A DNA stretch of 64,000 nucleotides from Polaribacter sp. KT25b (GTDB lineage: Bacteria > Bacteroidota > Bacteroidia > Flavobacteriales > Flavobacteriaceae). Below are positions 8,630 through 17,589 of the stretch, piece by piece. The notes beneath the pieces are model-generated. The model was not told the DNA's origin. It saw only the letters and a program-made list of their open reading frames with translations, and searched no databases. How positions within the stretch are numbered: the stretch's first letter is position 1; each line of letters starts with the position of its first letter. The stretch lies in assembly GCF_900105145.1 (NCBI RefSeq), contig NZ_LT629752.1, positions 3,601,501-3,665,500 of the forward strand, given 5' to 3'. The position numbers and the translations under genes are program-made.

Positions 8630-11600
8630 ATGACAAAACAAAAAAAACAAGTAGATAAAGAGTTTAAATTATCTGCTTGGGCAATTCATAATAAAACAAC
8701 CATTTATACTTTAATGGCTGTATTATTTTTCTATGGTATTTCTGCTTATTTAAGCATGGCCAGAGAAAATTTTCCGGAAGTAAAAGAAACTAAAATTTAC
8801 ATTAGCACTGCATATCCTGGTAATACTGCAGAGGATATAGAAAAACTAATTACAGATCCTATAGAAGACCAAGTAAAAACGGTTAGTAATGTAGTAGAAG
8901 TTACCTCAACATCTCAAGAAGACTACTCAATTGTAGTTGTAGAGTTTGATGAAAATATTTCTGTAGAATTAGCAAAACAGAAAGTTAAAGACGAGTTAGC
9001 TACAGAAACAGCAAGTGAAGATTGGCCAACATTTAATGGCGCAAAAATAGAACCTAATGTGTTCGATTTAAGTTTATCTGAAGAAATTGCTATTTTAAAT
9101 GTTAATATCTCTGGTGATTATCCTGTTTATAAACTAAAAGAGTTTGCAGAGTATTTACAAGACGATATCGAAGATTTATCAGAAATAAAACAAGCAGATA
9201 TTCGTGGAGCTCAAGAAAAAGAAGTAGAAGTTGCTGTAGACATTTATAAAATGATGGCTGCAAAAGTTAGCTTTAACGACATAACTTCTGCCATTAACAA
9301 CGGAAACGTAACCATGTCTGCAGGTAACTTTATAACAAGCGGACAAAGAAGAACGGTAAGAATTATTGGTGAAATTGAAGAGCCAAAAGCTTTAGAGAAT
9401 TTTGTCATAAAATCAGAATTCGATAATCCTATTTATTTAAAAGATGTGGCAACGGTTTCTTTTAAAGATAAAGACAAAACCACTTTTGCTAGAGAAAGAG
9501 GGCAAGAAGTTGTAATGCTTGATGTTAAAAAGAGAGCAGGAGAAAACATGGTTGCCGCTTCAGAACAAATACAAGTAATTGTAAACGAAGCTATCAAAAA
9601 CTATTTCCCTAAAGATTTAAAAGTTACTATTACTAACGATCAATCAGATAAAACAATTGGTCAGGTAGATGATTTAGTAAACAACATTATTTTTGGAGTT
9701 ATTTTAGTTGTAACCGTATTAATGTTTTTCTTAGGATTTAAAAACGCAGTTTTTGTTGGTTTTGCAATACCAATGTCTATGTTTATGTCTTTAATGATCT
9801 TAAACTTATTAGGCTACACCATGAACACCATGATTCTTTTCGGGTTAATTATGGGACTCGGGATGTTAGTAGATAACGGAATTGTAGTTGTAGAAAACGT
9901 GTATCGTTTAATGGACGAAGAAGGAATGAATAGAATTGATGCTGCTAAAAAAGGGATTAGTGAAATTGCATACCCTATTATTATTTCTACAGCAACAACA
10001 GTTGCCGCATTCATACCTTTAGGACTTTGGCCAGGAATTATGGGAGACTTTATGGTATTACTACCAATAACATTATCTACCGTTTTAGGGTCATCTTTGT
10101 TAGTTGCTATTTTCTTTAACTCAGTTTTGGTTTCTCAATTTATGAGTGTAGAAGATGTAGATATGCCAATTAAAAAGATTGCCATTCTTACAGGAGTTAT
10201 GACTGTAATAGGAATTATTATTTTATTTATAGGAGGATCTTACAGCGCTTTGGGTGCTTTAATGATTTTTGTTGCAATTATGCTTTGGGTGTATCGATTA
10301 TTTTTAAGAGGTTGGGCAAATACTTTTCAAAATAAAGTATTACCAATATTAGAAGGATGGTACGAAAATAGCTTACGTTTTGCTTTATCTGGTAAAATGC
10401 CTTACGTTATCGTGATTAGCACAACAGTTCTTTTAATTATTTCTTTTATGGCCTTTGGATGGTCTTTAGGAACACAAAGAACTAAAGTTGAATTTTTTCC
10501 AGACAACAAACCAAACCAAATTATTGTTTATATAGAGTATCCGGAAGGTACAGACATTCAGAAAACAAACGACATTACAAAACAAATAGAACAAAAAGTA
10601 GAAAGCGTTTTATATAGTGATGAATATATGGATGGCGACTATAACTTTATGGTAGAAAGTTTAGTTTCTCAAGTTGGTGAAGGTGCAGGAAACCCACAAA
10701 CAGATGGGGGTTCTGCTGCAGAAATGCCACATAAAGGAAAAGTAACTGCTTCTATGAGAGAATACAAATATAGACGTGGTTTAGATAGTGAATTAATGCG
10801 TCAAAAAGTGCAAACTGCTTTGGTTGGTATTTACCCTGGAGTTTTAATTTCTGTAGAAAAAGATGCTAACGGTCCACCTGCAGGATCGCCAATTAATATA
10901 GAAATTAAAGGTAATGATTATGCAGAATTGATACATACAGCACAAAGAATGCGCGATTTTATAAATACAAAAAGTATTGCTGGTATAGATGAATTAAAGA
11001 TTGATGTAAATCGAGACAAACCTGGAATGCAAGTTTTAGTTGATAGAAAAAAAGCTGGAGAATTAGGCATTTCTACAGGGCAAGTGGGCTCTCAACTAAG
11101 AGCTTCTATCTTTGGTAATAAAGCGGGAGTTTATAAAGAAGATGGAGAAGATTATGATATTTATGTACGTTTTAATAAAGAAGATAGATATAATACAAGT
11201 GCCCTTTTTAATCAGAATATTATCTTTAGAGACATGGCTTCTGGTAAAGTAAAAGAAATTCCGGTTTCTACGGTAGCAACTCAAAAAAACAACTCTGGTT
11301 TTAGTGCAATTAAACACAAAGACGTAAAAAGAGTGGTAACTGTATATTCTGCGTTAACGCCTGGAGAAACAGATGCAGCAGCTGTTGTTGGTAAAATTCA
11401 GGCAGAAATGGAAAACTTTAAGAATTTACCTAAAGGGATTAAAATTGATTATACAGGACAAATTGAAGAACAAAATAAACAAATGGCATTTTTAGTAGGT
11501 GCATTTTTTACTGGTTTGGCTTTAATTTTCTTTATTTTAATTTTCCAATTTAACTCTATTTCTAAACCAGGAATTATCATGTTAGCCATTTTCTTAAGCT

Positions 11601-12097
11601 TTATCGGAGTCTTTGGCGGAATCGTTATTTCGGGCAGTTCTTTTGTTATTATGATGACCATGATGGGAATTATTTCACTTGCTGGTATTGTTGTAAATAA
11701 CGGAGTTGTATTACTAGATTACGCGCAATTATTAATAGATAGAAAAAAAGACGAATTAGATTTAGATCATGAAGATTATTTAGACAAAAAATCTTTATAT
11801 GAAGCAATTGTAAAAGCCGGTGGAGCACGTTTAAGACCTGTTTTATTAACAGCAATTACCACTATTTTAGGTTTAATTCCTTTAGCAATTGGTTTAAATA
11901 TTAACTTCTTTACTTTGTTCACAGAATATAATCCACATATTTATTTTGGTGGAGATAATGTTGCCTTTTGGGGTCCTTTAGCTTGGACTGTTATTTATGG
12001 ATTGTTAATTGCTACTTTCTTAACTTTAATTGTAGTGCCTATTTTATTTTATTTAATTACACAATTTAAAATGTGGTTGAAAATTAAGTTTGCTTAA
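8630..12097 (+). CDS. RND-family efflux pump permease (HAE/AcrB-like)
   Basis: The 1155-residue inner-membrane pump has duplicated halves, each with a membrane helix, a large periplasmic porter domain and five further helices. Typical motifs are AYPGNTAEDIEKLITDPIED near the N-terminus, GMLVDNGIVVVENVYR in TM4, and GGARLRPVLLTAITTILGLIP near the C-terminus. The proton-relay pair in TM4 of AcrB is Asp-Asp, but here it is D415-N416. Two extra hydrophobic segments (about 521-555) lie between the halves, making the protein longer than AcrB. It would export organic compounds by proton antiport together with the two preceding gene products. A terminator follows. Confidence 0.93.
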   Translation: MTKQKKQVDKEFKLSAWAIHNKTTIYTLMAVLFFYGISAYLSMARENFPEVKETKIYISTAYPGNTAEDIEKLITDPIEDQVKTVSNVVEVTSTSQEDYSIVVVEFDENISVELAKQKVKDELATETASEDWPTFNGAKIEPNVFDLSLSEEIAILNVNISGDYPVYKLKEFAEYLQDDIEDLSEIKQADIRGAQEKEVEVAVDIYKMMAAKVSFNDITSAINNGNVTMSAGNFITSGQRRTVRIIGEIEEPKALENFVIKSEFDNPIYLKDVATVSFKDKDKTTFARERGQEVVMLDVKKRAGENMVAASEQIQVIVNEAIKNYFPKDLKVTITNDQSDKTIGQVDDLVNNIIFGVILVVTVLMFFLGFKNAVFVGFAIPMSMFMSLMILNLLGYTMNTMILFGLIMGLGMLVDNGIVVVENVYRLMDEEGMNRIDAAKKGISEIAYPIIISTATTVAAFIPLGLWPGIMGDFMVLLPITLSTVLGSSLLVAIFFNSVLVSQFMSVEDVDMPIKKIAILTGVMTVIGIIILFIGGSYSALGALMIFVAIMLWVYRLFLRGWANTFQNKVLPILEGWYENSLRFALSGKMPYVIVISTTVLLIISFMAFGWSLGTQRTKVEFFPDNKPNQIIVYIEYPEGTDIQKTNDITKQIEQKVESVLYSDEYMDGDYNFMVESLVSQVGEGAGNPQTDGGSAAEMPHKGKVTASMREYKYRRGLDSELMRQKVQTALVGIYPGVLISVEKDANGPPAGSPINIEIKGNDYAELIHTAQRMRDFINTKSIAGIDELKIDVNRDKPGMQVLVDRKKAGELGISTGQVGSQLRASIFGNKAGVYKEDGEDYDIYVRFNKEDRYNTSALFNQNIIFRDMASGKVKEIPVSTVATQKNNSGFSAIKHKDVKRVVTVYSALTPGETDAAAVVGKIQAEMENFKNLPKGIKIDYTGQIEEQNKQMAFLVGAFFTGLALIFFILIFQFNSISKPGIIMLAIFLSFIGVFGGIVISGSSFVIMMTMMGIISLAGIVVNNGVVLLDYAQLLIDRKKDELDLDHEDYLDKKSLYEAIVKAGGARLRPVLLTAITTILGLIPLAIGLNINFFTLFTEYNPHIYFGGDNVAFWGPLAWTVIYGLLIATFLTLIVVPILFYLITQFKMWLKIKFA

Positions 12098-12114
12098 AAA
12101 AAAATGTTAACTAG

Positions 12115-12150
12115 AAAAGGGTTGAAATTGTAATGATTTCAGCCTTTTTT
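12115..12150 (+). terminator. Terminator of the efflux operon
   Basis: A stem of AAAGG plus TGAAAT pairs with ATTTCA plus CCTTT with a small internal bulge, and a run of six T follows. It lies 18 bp after the permease stop codon. Confidence 0.65.
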
Positions 12151-12176
12151 GTTTACTTTAAACTCAAGTCTTTTTG

Positions 12177-12184
12177 TATGTTTG
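12177..12184 (+). promoter_or_regulatory. -7 box directly before recX
   Basis: TATGTTTG matches TAnnTTTG and ends 4 bp before the recX ATG, so the transcript would be leaderless or nearly so. The only upstream TTG (12149-12151) is 25 bp away, longer than the usual spacing, so the call is weak. Confidence 0.35.
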
Positions 12185-12188
12185 CTAA

Positions 12189-12659
12189 ATGACTAAAAAG
12201 GTTTTTACTGTTGATGAAATTAAACGCAAATTAGAAAACTATTGTGTGTATCAAGATCGTTGTCATAAAGAAGTAGAGCAAAAAATGAGAGAGTTTCGCT
12301 TAATTCCGGAAGCAAGAGAACTCATTTTATTAAGTTTGATGAAAGACAACTTTTTAAATGAAGAACGTTTTTCTAAGAGTTTTGCAAGAGGTAAATTCAG
12401 AATTAAAAGCTGGGGAAAACAGCGAATTGTTAGAGAGTTAAAGTTTAGAGATATTTCTGCTTACAACATTAAAACAGCACTTAAAGAAATTGATGAAGAC
12501 GAATATTTAAAAACTATTTACAGAATTACAGAAAACAGAAACGAAGTAATTTCTGAACCTAATATATACAAAAGAAAGAAAAAACTGATTGATTTTTTAA
12601 TGCGAAAAGGTTTTGAAAATGATTTGATTTATAAAACTGTAAATGATGTGGTTAGTTAA
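12189..12659 (+). CDS. recX: RecX-family regulatory protein
   Basis: The 156-residue helical protein matches RecX, which binds RecA filaments and limits recombinase activity. The family pattern is visible in LENYCVYQDRCHKEVEQKM, the NEERFSKSFARGKFRIKSWG segment with its conserved arginines and tryptophan, and a C-terminal third three-helix repeat. Length is normal. The gene is monocistronic, between the efflux terminator and a convergent lipoprotein gene that it overlaps by 8 bp. recA is not in the window. Confidence 0.88.
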   Translation: MTKKVFTVDEIKRKLENYCVYQDRCHKEVEQKMREFRLIPEARELILLSLMKDNFLNEERFSKSFARGKFRIKSWGKQRIVRELKFRDISAYNIKTALKEIDEDEYLKTIYRITENRNEVISEPNIYKRKKKLIDFLMRKGFENDLIYKTVNDVVS

Positions 12660-13170
12660 ATTTCTTTAAAAAGATAGCATCATTCTTTTTCTTAGCAGCA
12701 ATTACAGCTTGCACATCGTCATTAGGTATAGAAACGGACAACACATACTGTTTAATCTTCCATTCATTATTTGATTTTTCTAAAACGCCAGAACCTCTAC
12801 AAGTGCCCATCCAAGTATTTAAAAGCTCATCAAACCAAACAAAATCTCCTGAAGCATTTACATAAATAGTACGTTCTAAGGTTTTAAAATCCCACGCTTT
12901 GCCTTTATCAAAAAAAGGCTTACTAAAACTCATAAATTGTTTTTTAGTCCAATTTTCTGTAGCATCTGTTCCTATAAAGATAGAAATACTATCCATTTTA
13001 TTAAAGTAGTTTTCAAAATTTGCTTCAGTTGCAGCCAAATGCCAATCGTCTAAAACAGTATTTACTGCTTTTTTAATTTCTTGCTGATTCTTAAAAGAAA
13101 TTGGTTTTAAAGTACTTTTACAAGAAACCAAAATCATTAAAAACACAAAAAGTAAAACTGCTTTTTTCAT
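12652..13170 (-). CDS. SnoaL/NTF2-like lipoprotein
   Basis: From the ATG at 13170 the product is 172 residues with a lipoprotein signal ending in MILVSC (C17). A longer frame opens at a TTG (13194), but that would bury the signal peptide and overlap the upstream gene, so I prefer the ATG. The mature part has the alpha+beta pattern of the NTF2-like superfamily (HLAATEANFENYFNKMDS, then FVWFDELLNTWMGTCRGSGV). Such proteins are annotated as nuclear transport factor 2 family and usually bind small ligands. The function here is unknown. It lies 10 bp after another lipoprotein gene, so the two are probably co-transcribed. Confidence 0.75.
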   Translation of the reverse strand: MKKAVLLFVFLMILVSCKSTLKPISFKNQQEIKKAVNTVLDDWHLAATEANFENYFNKMDSISIFIGTDATENWTKKQFMSFSKPFFDKGKAWDFKTLERTIYVNASGDFVWFDELLNTWMGTCRGSGVLEKSNNEWKIKQYVLSVSIPNDDVQAVIAAKKKNDAIFLKKFN

Positions 13171-13180
13171 AATTATATTT

Positions 13181-13795
13181 TTAAGATCCTTCAATCATTT
13201 TTTTTCTGTTAAGCCTTTTATCTTTCAATTTATTATTGATAGATTTTCTAGAAACACTATCAATTTTTGTAGAATCTAAACCTATAAAATCTAGATCTAA
13301 TTCTATTTCATCTTGAAATCGTTCTTTTAATAAAATTGAATTTACTTTAGAATTAACAGCAGAAAAAGCATTAATAATTTTCTCTGTTTGCTTAGAAACC
13401 TCATCTGCTTTAATTGCAGGAATAAATGTCATATCTGATAAACGCAAAACTTCATTATCTAAAATATCTATCCTTGTATTAAAAGAAGGATTTTCAAACA
13501 ATGCTGGTTTTACACTATCTTTTAAAGATTTTACCAATTCTTTTAACTCTAAAGCATTACTTAAAATTTCGTTTGGCGAAGCCTTTTTAAATCTTGATAA
13601 AAAAAGATCAACAGCTTTTAATTCTTGCCAATCTTCTATATCTTTTAAAAAAGTTGTATCTACTTTTTGTGCAACACCATAATTTTTAACAACACTTAAA
13701 ACTGATTTTGTTTCTTGTACCTCAACAACCTCATCTTTCTTTTTATCACAAGAAAAAAAGACTACTAAAACTAAAAAAAGGAAACTATTTTTCAC
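13181..13795 (-). CDS. Hypothetical lipoprotein, helical
   Basis: A 204-residue protein begins with a lipoprotein signal (FFSC, C16) followed by a charged linker rich in Lys, Asp and Glu. The rest is predicted to be helical, with heptad-like leucines (for example VDLFLSRFKKASPNEILSNA), and ends in a basic stretch. I do not recognise a named family. It precedes the NTF2-like lipoprotein gene by 10 bp and would sit in the periplasm or on the outer membrane. Confidence 0.65.
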   Translation of the reverse strand: MKNSFLFLVLVVFFSCDKKKDEVVEVQETKSVLSVVKNYGVAQKVDTTFLKDIEDWQELKAVDLFLSRFKKASPNEILSNALELKELVKSLKDSVKPALFENPSFNTRIDILDNEVLRLSDMTFIPAIKADEVSKQTEKIINAFSAVNSKVNSILLKERFQDEIELDLDFIGLDSTKIDSVSRKSINNKLKDKRLNRKKMIEGS

Positions 13796-13926
13796 GATAT
13801 AAAATTAGTTTGTAAAAATACACTTTTTTATTTCTTAATTCTGTTAAAGAAAAATCAACAACTTAAAAATAATGTAAGTTACTTTCTTTATTTTCGTCAT
13901 AATATTGAATTTTAGTTTTATCAATT

Positions 13927-14523
13927 ATGAAAAATACCCTAGAAAAAAGTTTAAAGCAAAGTATCTCTTATCAAGAATATCGAGATTTAGTTACTAACTT
14001 ATTAGCAGAAAATAAATCTACAGGACCAAATCAATCAGAAGAATTAACAAATTATAGTTTGTTAAATGCAACAAGGATGAAACGTTTAGACAAAACCATT
14101 AAAATTTCTGATGAAACAACTAAAGAAATTCAACAAATTACGACACCACAAACATGGTTATTAATTACAGAAGGTTGGTGTGGAGACGCTGCTCAAAATT
14201 TACCAATTATCAATAAAATGGCAGATTTAAACAGTAATATTAGTTTAAAATTGGTTTTGCGTGATGAAAATGAAGACTTAATAGATCTTTTTTTAACAAA
14301 TGGCGGAAAAGCAATTCCTAAATTAATTATTTTAGACCAAGAGAATAATGTAATAAATACTTGGGGACCAAGACCAACTGTGGCAACAAAAATGGTTGCT
14401 GATTACAAAGCAAAACATGGCGCTTTAGATGCTGAATTTAAACAAGATTTACAAGTTTGGTACAATAAAGACAAAGGAAAAAGCACACAAGAAGATTTTA
14501 TCAATTTGATAAAAAATAATTAA
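13927..14523 (+). CDS. Thioredoxin-fold protein with a single active-site cysteine
   Basis: The 198-residue cytosolic protein has no signal peptide and carries a thioredoxin-like core with LLITEGWCGDAAQNLP at about residues 78-93. A cis-proline-like GGKAIPKLIIL lies at about 130-140. The usual WCxxC is WCGDA, so the resolving cysteine is missing. A redox dithiol mechanism is therefore unlikely, although a monothiol role remains possible. The family is widespread in Bacteroidota and Firmicutes as 'thioredoxin family protein' of unknown function. It stands alone, followed by a strong terminator. Confidence 0.78.
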   Translation: MKNTLEKSLKQSISYQEYRDLVTNLLAENKSTGPNQSEELTNYSLLNATRMKRLDKTIKISDETTKEIQQITTPQTWLLITEGWCGDAAQNLPIINKMADLNSNISLKLVLRDENEDLIDLFLTNGGKAIPKLIILDQENNVINTWGPRPTVATKMVADYKAKHGALDAEFKQDLQVWYNKDKGKSTQEDFINLIKNN

Positions 14524-14550
14524 AATAAAGTTTTAAATATTACTTTTTTA

Positions 14551-14586
14551 AAACCGCAAATTTGAAATTCAAGTTTGCGGTTTTTC
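14551..14586 (+). terminator. Strong terminator after the thioredoxin-like gene
   Basis: AAACCGCAAA pairs exactly with TTTGCGGTTT across a 13-base inner segment that can itself pair in part (TTGAA/TTCAA). A run of five T completes an intrinsic terminator. Confidence 0.8.
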
Positions 14587-14592
14587 TTTCAG

Positions 14593-14600
14593 TATATTTG
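14593..14600 (+). promoter_or_regulatory. -7 box for the 14.6-16.0 kb gene pair
   Basis: TATATTTG fits the Bacteroidota -7 consensus and lies 18 bp before the ATG at 14619. A TTTG at 14574-14577 is only 15 bp upstream, shorter than usual, so the -33 assignment is uncertain. Confidence 0.45.
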
Positions 14601-14618
14601 CAGTATAAAATGTAAATA

Positions 14619-15101
14619 ATGTTTGTAGAGTACAATACAATTGCAGAAGACGCTAAAGTTTGGGTATATCCATCTAGTAGAAAATTTTATCCAACAGAAA
14701 TTGAAGAAATTGAAGAAAAAATAAAAACTTTTACAGAAAACTGGAAAGCTGAAGACGAAAATTTTAAAGTTTCTTATCAGTTTTTACATAATAGATTTAT
14801 TGTTTTTATTGCTGATGTTTCAGAAACTACAATTTCAAATACAGATATCGATGCTTCTGTATCTTTTATTTTAGAATTACAAGAAACGTATAAAGTAGAA
14901 CTTTTAGACAAAATGAATATTTGTTTTAAACAAGGAGAATTTATACAATACAAAGAACTAAAAGATTTAAAAAAACTGATTAAAAACAAAGCGTTAACAG
15001 GAAAAACGATCATTTTTGACAATCTGATAAATAATAAAGAAGATTTTGAAAATTTTTGGCAAATTGCTCTTGAAGATAGTTGGTATAACAGGTATTTATA
15101 A
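14619..15101 (+). CDS. Conserved flavobacterial protein, often mis-called 'ABC transporter ATPase'
   Basis: The 160-residue soluble protein belongs to a family I know from many Flavobacteriia, with conserved AKVWVYPSSRKFY near the N-terminus, SIDASV-like DIDASVSFILELQ in the middle, and DSWYNRYL at the C-terminus. Databases often name it 'ABC transporter ATPase', but it has no Walker A, signature or Walker B motif, so that name comes from its neighbour. Here it lies 6 bp before a genuine ABC ATPase gene and is probably co-transcribed. The molecular function is unknown. Confidence 0.82.
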   Translation: MFVEYNTIAEDAKVWVYPSSRKFYPTEIEEIEEKIKTFTENWKAEDENFKVSYQFLHNRFIVFIADVSETTISNTDIDASVSFILELQETYKVELLDKMNICFKQGEFIQYKELKDLKKLIKNKALTGKTIIFDNLINNKEDFENFWQIALEDSWYNRYL

Positions 15102-15107
15102 ATTTTT

Positions 15108-16046
15108 ATGCTACAAGTAAACAACATTACTTTTGGATATTCTAAAAAGAAAATTGTTTTAAATAACTTCAATTTTACTTTGTATGAAGGAGAACATCTT
15201 TGTTTGATGGGCGAAAGTGGTTGTGGAAAATCTACCTTACTAAAAGCCATTTACGGTTTAATAGACCTACATGAAGGCTCAATTTTTTGGAAAGGAAACA
15301 AAGTTTTAGGACCTAAACATCATTTGGTTCCAGGAATGGATTTTTTTAAATATGTTGCGCAAGATTTCGATTTAATGCCTTACACTTCTGTGTCTGAAAA
15401 TATTAAAAAATTCTTATCTCGCTTTTATCCAGAAGAAAGTGAAAAACGAACTCAAGAATTGCTTGATGTTATAGAAATGAAACCTTTTGAACATACTAAA
15501 GTTAAGAACCTTAGTGGTGGCCAACAACAAAGAGTTGCTATTGCAAGAGCATTAGCAAAAGAACCAGAATTATTATTGTTAGATGAACCTTTTGGTCAAA
15601 TTGATAATTTTAAAAAAAACTCTTTAAGAAGAAAATTATTTCGTTATTTAAAAGAAAAAAATATTGCTTGCATTGTTGCTACTCACGATAAAAATGATGC
15701 ACTTTCATTTGCTGATAAATTAATTGTTATCAGAAATAATAAAATTTTGGTAAATAATTCTCCTAAAGAAATCTATAAAAATCCAAAAGAAAAATATATT
15801 GCAGCTTTGTTTGATGATGTAAACGAAATTACCATCAATAATAAAGAATATTTATTATATCCTCATCAACTAAAAATTATTGAAAAATCTAACCTTAAAG
15901 CAGTTGTGCTAAACTCTTATTTTAAAGGTTCTTTTTGGCTAATTGAAGTAGAATTTGAGAATCAAGTTATCTTTTTAAAACATCCTCATTTTTTAGAAAA
16001 AAAGAATGAAATATCTCTTGATATTTTAAAAAAAGAAATCACCTAA
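15108..16046 (+). CDS. ABC transporter ATP-binding protein
   Basis: The 312-residue protein has all ABC motifs: Walker A GESGCGKST (about residues 35-43), signature LSGGQQQR, Walker B ELLLLDEP, and a switch histidine in IVATHD. A C-terminal extension of about 80 residues resembles the accessory beta domain of importer ATPases of the FbpC/MalK type. No permease or binding protein gene is adjacent, so its membrane partner is elsewhere or it has another role. The only linked gene is the preceding small conserved protein. Confidence 0.88.
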   Translation: MLQVNNITFGYSKKKIVLNNFNFTLYEGEHLCLMGESGCGKSTLLKAIYGLIDLHEGSIFWKGNKVLGPKHHLVPGMDFFKYVAQDFDLMPYTSVSENIKKFLSRFYPEESEKRTQELLDVIEMKPFEHTKVKNLSGGQQQRVAIARALAKEPELLLLDEPFGQIDNFKKNSLRRKLFRYLKEKNIACIVATHDKNDALSFADKLIVIRNNKILVNNSPKEIYKNPKEKYIAALFDDVNEITINNKEYLLYPHQLKIIEKSNLKAVVLNSYFKGSFWLIEVEFENQVIFLKHPHFLEKKNEISLDILKKEIT

Positions 16047-16225
16047 ATTTTAAAATTAAGGTGATTAATTATAGACTTTTTCATAAAAAAAATAAATTCT
16101 TAATCCCATGAAAAAGAAGGGAGGGGGAACAATTTTCATCTGTAAAATATCAGTAAACAAATCTAGGTGTAATTTACATGTAAAAAAGGTAGTTTTTAGA
16201 CTTAAAACTGTAGAAATGGGAAAAA

Positions 16226-17101
16226 TTAATTTATAAATTGCTTTCTAAACTCTTCTGGTGTAGATTTAGTATGCTTTTTAAAATACTTATATAAATTAGT
16301 TGGGTCCTTATACCCCACTTTAAAAGCAATTTCTTTTATAGAAAGATCATATTCTAAAAGTAATCTTTTAACTTTTATAATAACGGTCTCGTCTATAAAT
16401 TCTTTAGCAGGTTTGTTTGCAATAAATCTTACTACTGTATTTAGTTTTTTGGTTGAAAAACCTAGATTAGTAGCATAATCATACACTTTTCTGGTTTTAT
16501 AATAATCTTCTTCTAACATATTTTGAAACCTAATAAACTCTTTTAAATATTTACTTTGTGTAATATGATTGTGTTCTTTAGATTTTAACCTGTAAATTAA
16601 TGTAATTAAAATATGTAAAAGACTCCTTATCAACTTAAAAGAATACATATCATTAATTTCTAAAACCTCTTTTTCTATACCTTTAACCAATTGAAAAATA
16701 CCACCAAAATCTGCATCTATTAATTGCGTTTTAGGAGATACCAGCAACTCATTAAACATCTGTATTGCAGATGCTACTTCAATTTCATTTAAATAACTAT
16801 TTAAAAACTCTTCTTTAAAACATAATAAAAAGCCTTCTCTTTCTTTGTTTAAATAGAATTTATGCATTTGATTTTTTCTAATTGCAAGTATAGTTCCTTT
16901 ACTATATTCAAAATCTGTAAAATCAATTGAGTGTTTACCAAAACCTTTTGTAATAAAAATAAAGGCGTAAAAATTTACTTTATGGTTTATTGTTAATATT
17001 TCTTCTTCCTCGAACCTAACTAAATCTTGAAAATTTACAATATCAAAATTTGATTGTTCTAGTTTTAAGTAATTATGGGTTTTAAAAAAATTATTCGGCA
17101 T
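16226..17101 (-). CDS. AraC-family transcriptional regulator
   Basis: The 291-residue protein has an N-terminal cupin-like sensing region (about 1-150) and a C-terminal double helix-turn-helix, with the second motif at IKEIAFKVGYKDPTNLYKYF near residues 255-275. That layout is typical of AraC regulators. The ATG at 17101 begins MPNNFFKTHNYL. The effector and targets are unknown. It is followed on its strand by 180 bp that include a short purine run but no recognisable feature. The gene upstream on the same strand is the Gre-like gene, 38 bp away. Confidence 0.88.
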   Translation of the reverse strand: MPNNFFKTHNYLKLEQSNFDIVNFQDLVRFEEEEILTINHKVNFYAFIFITKGFGKHSIDFTDFEYSKGTILAIRKNQMHKFYLNKEREGFLLCFKEEFLNSYLNEIEVASAIQMFNELLVSPKTQLIDADFGGIFQLVKGIEKEVLEINDMYSFKLIRSLLHILITLIYRLKSKEHNHITQSKYLKEFIRFQNMLEEDYYKTRKVYDYATNLGFSTKKLNTVVRFIANKPAKEFIDETVIIKVKRLLLEYDLSIKEIAFKVGYKDPTNLYKYFKKHTKSTPEEFRKQFIN

Positions 17102-17139
17102 CTAATTCTAGCAATTTTAGCTCCACAAAATAAAATTTA

Positions 17140-17589
17140 TTAATTAATATTCCTAATTATTTTCTTTATTTTATTAAAAACCAACTCATTACCAAGTGTT
17201 TTTCCTAACAATAATTTACCAATTGGCGATGAAACTGAAACAGCAAAATACACTTTACCATTAACAGTTAATTGACCTGCAGAAATAGACAAAAAATAAT
17301 TTACAGAATCTGTTTCGATAATGCTTCCTAAATGTGCAATAGTTGATTTTTTAGAAATATTTATTTTTGATAAAATTTCTTTCATTTCTTGAATTCCAGA
17401 AAGTTGCTGACTCGCTTTTTCCATTTCTAATTGCAACATTGCTCTACCGGTTTCGTGTTTATCACCAGCAGAACTTTTAGTTTCTGAATTCAATGCTTTT
17501 TGATTAGACGAAATAATTTCTGTTACAGTTTGTGCACGTTTATTCACAAATATTTCACACTGTTTAAAAAGTTCTTCTTTTATATTCAT
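17140..17589 (-). CDS. GreA/GreB-like protein (often mis-called 3-oxoacyl-ACP synthase)
   Basis: The 149-residue protein has an N-terminal coiled coil (about 1-75, with QLEMEKASQQLSGIQEMKEI) and a C-terminal globular part in which VSVSSPIGKLLLGKTLGNEL resembles the SPIGxALLGKxxGD signature of GreA/GreB transcript-cleavage factors. Many Bacteroidota homologues carry the unrelated label '3-oxoacyl-ACP synthase', but no thiolase features are present. The acidic tip residues of true GreA are not obvious, so cleavage activity is uncertain. Its start overlaps the stop of the FAD oxidoreductase gene by 4 bp, implying translational coupling. Confidence 0.75.
   Translation of the reverse strand: MNIKEELFKQCEIFVNKRAQTVTEIISSNQKALNSETKSSAGDKHETGRAMLQLEMEKASQQLSGIQEMKEILSKINISKKSTIAHLGSIIETDSVNYFLSISAGQLTVNGKVYFAVSVSSPIGKLLLGKTLGNELVFNKIKKIIRNIN

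Noticed and set aside
13171..13194. TTG-initiated extension of the NTF2-like lipoprotein
   Set aside because: The extension would overlap the upstream gene and hide a good lipoprotein signal that begins at the ATG at 13170.
14777..15250. Minus-strand open frame of 157 codons
   Set aside because: It is antisense to two well-supported genes, including the Walker A region of the ABC ATPase.
16115..16132. Purine run with eight G in ten bases after the ABC ATPase
   Set aside because: It does not contain four G-tracts of the length needed for a stable quadruplex, and there is no associated gene feature.
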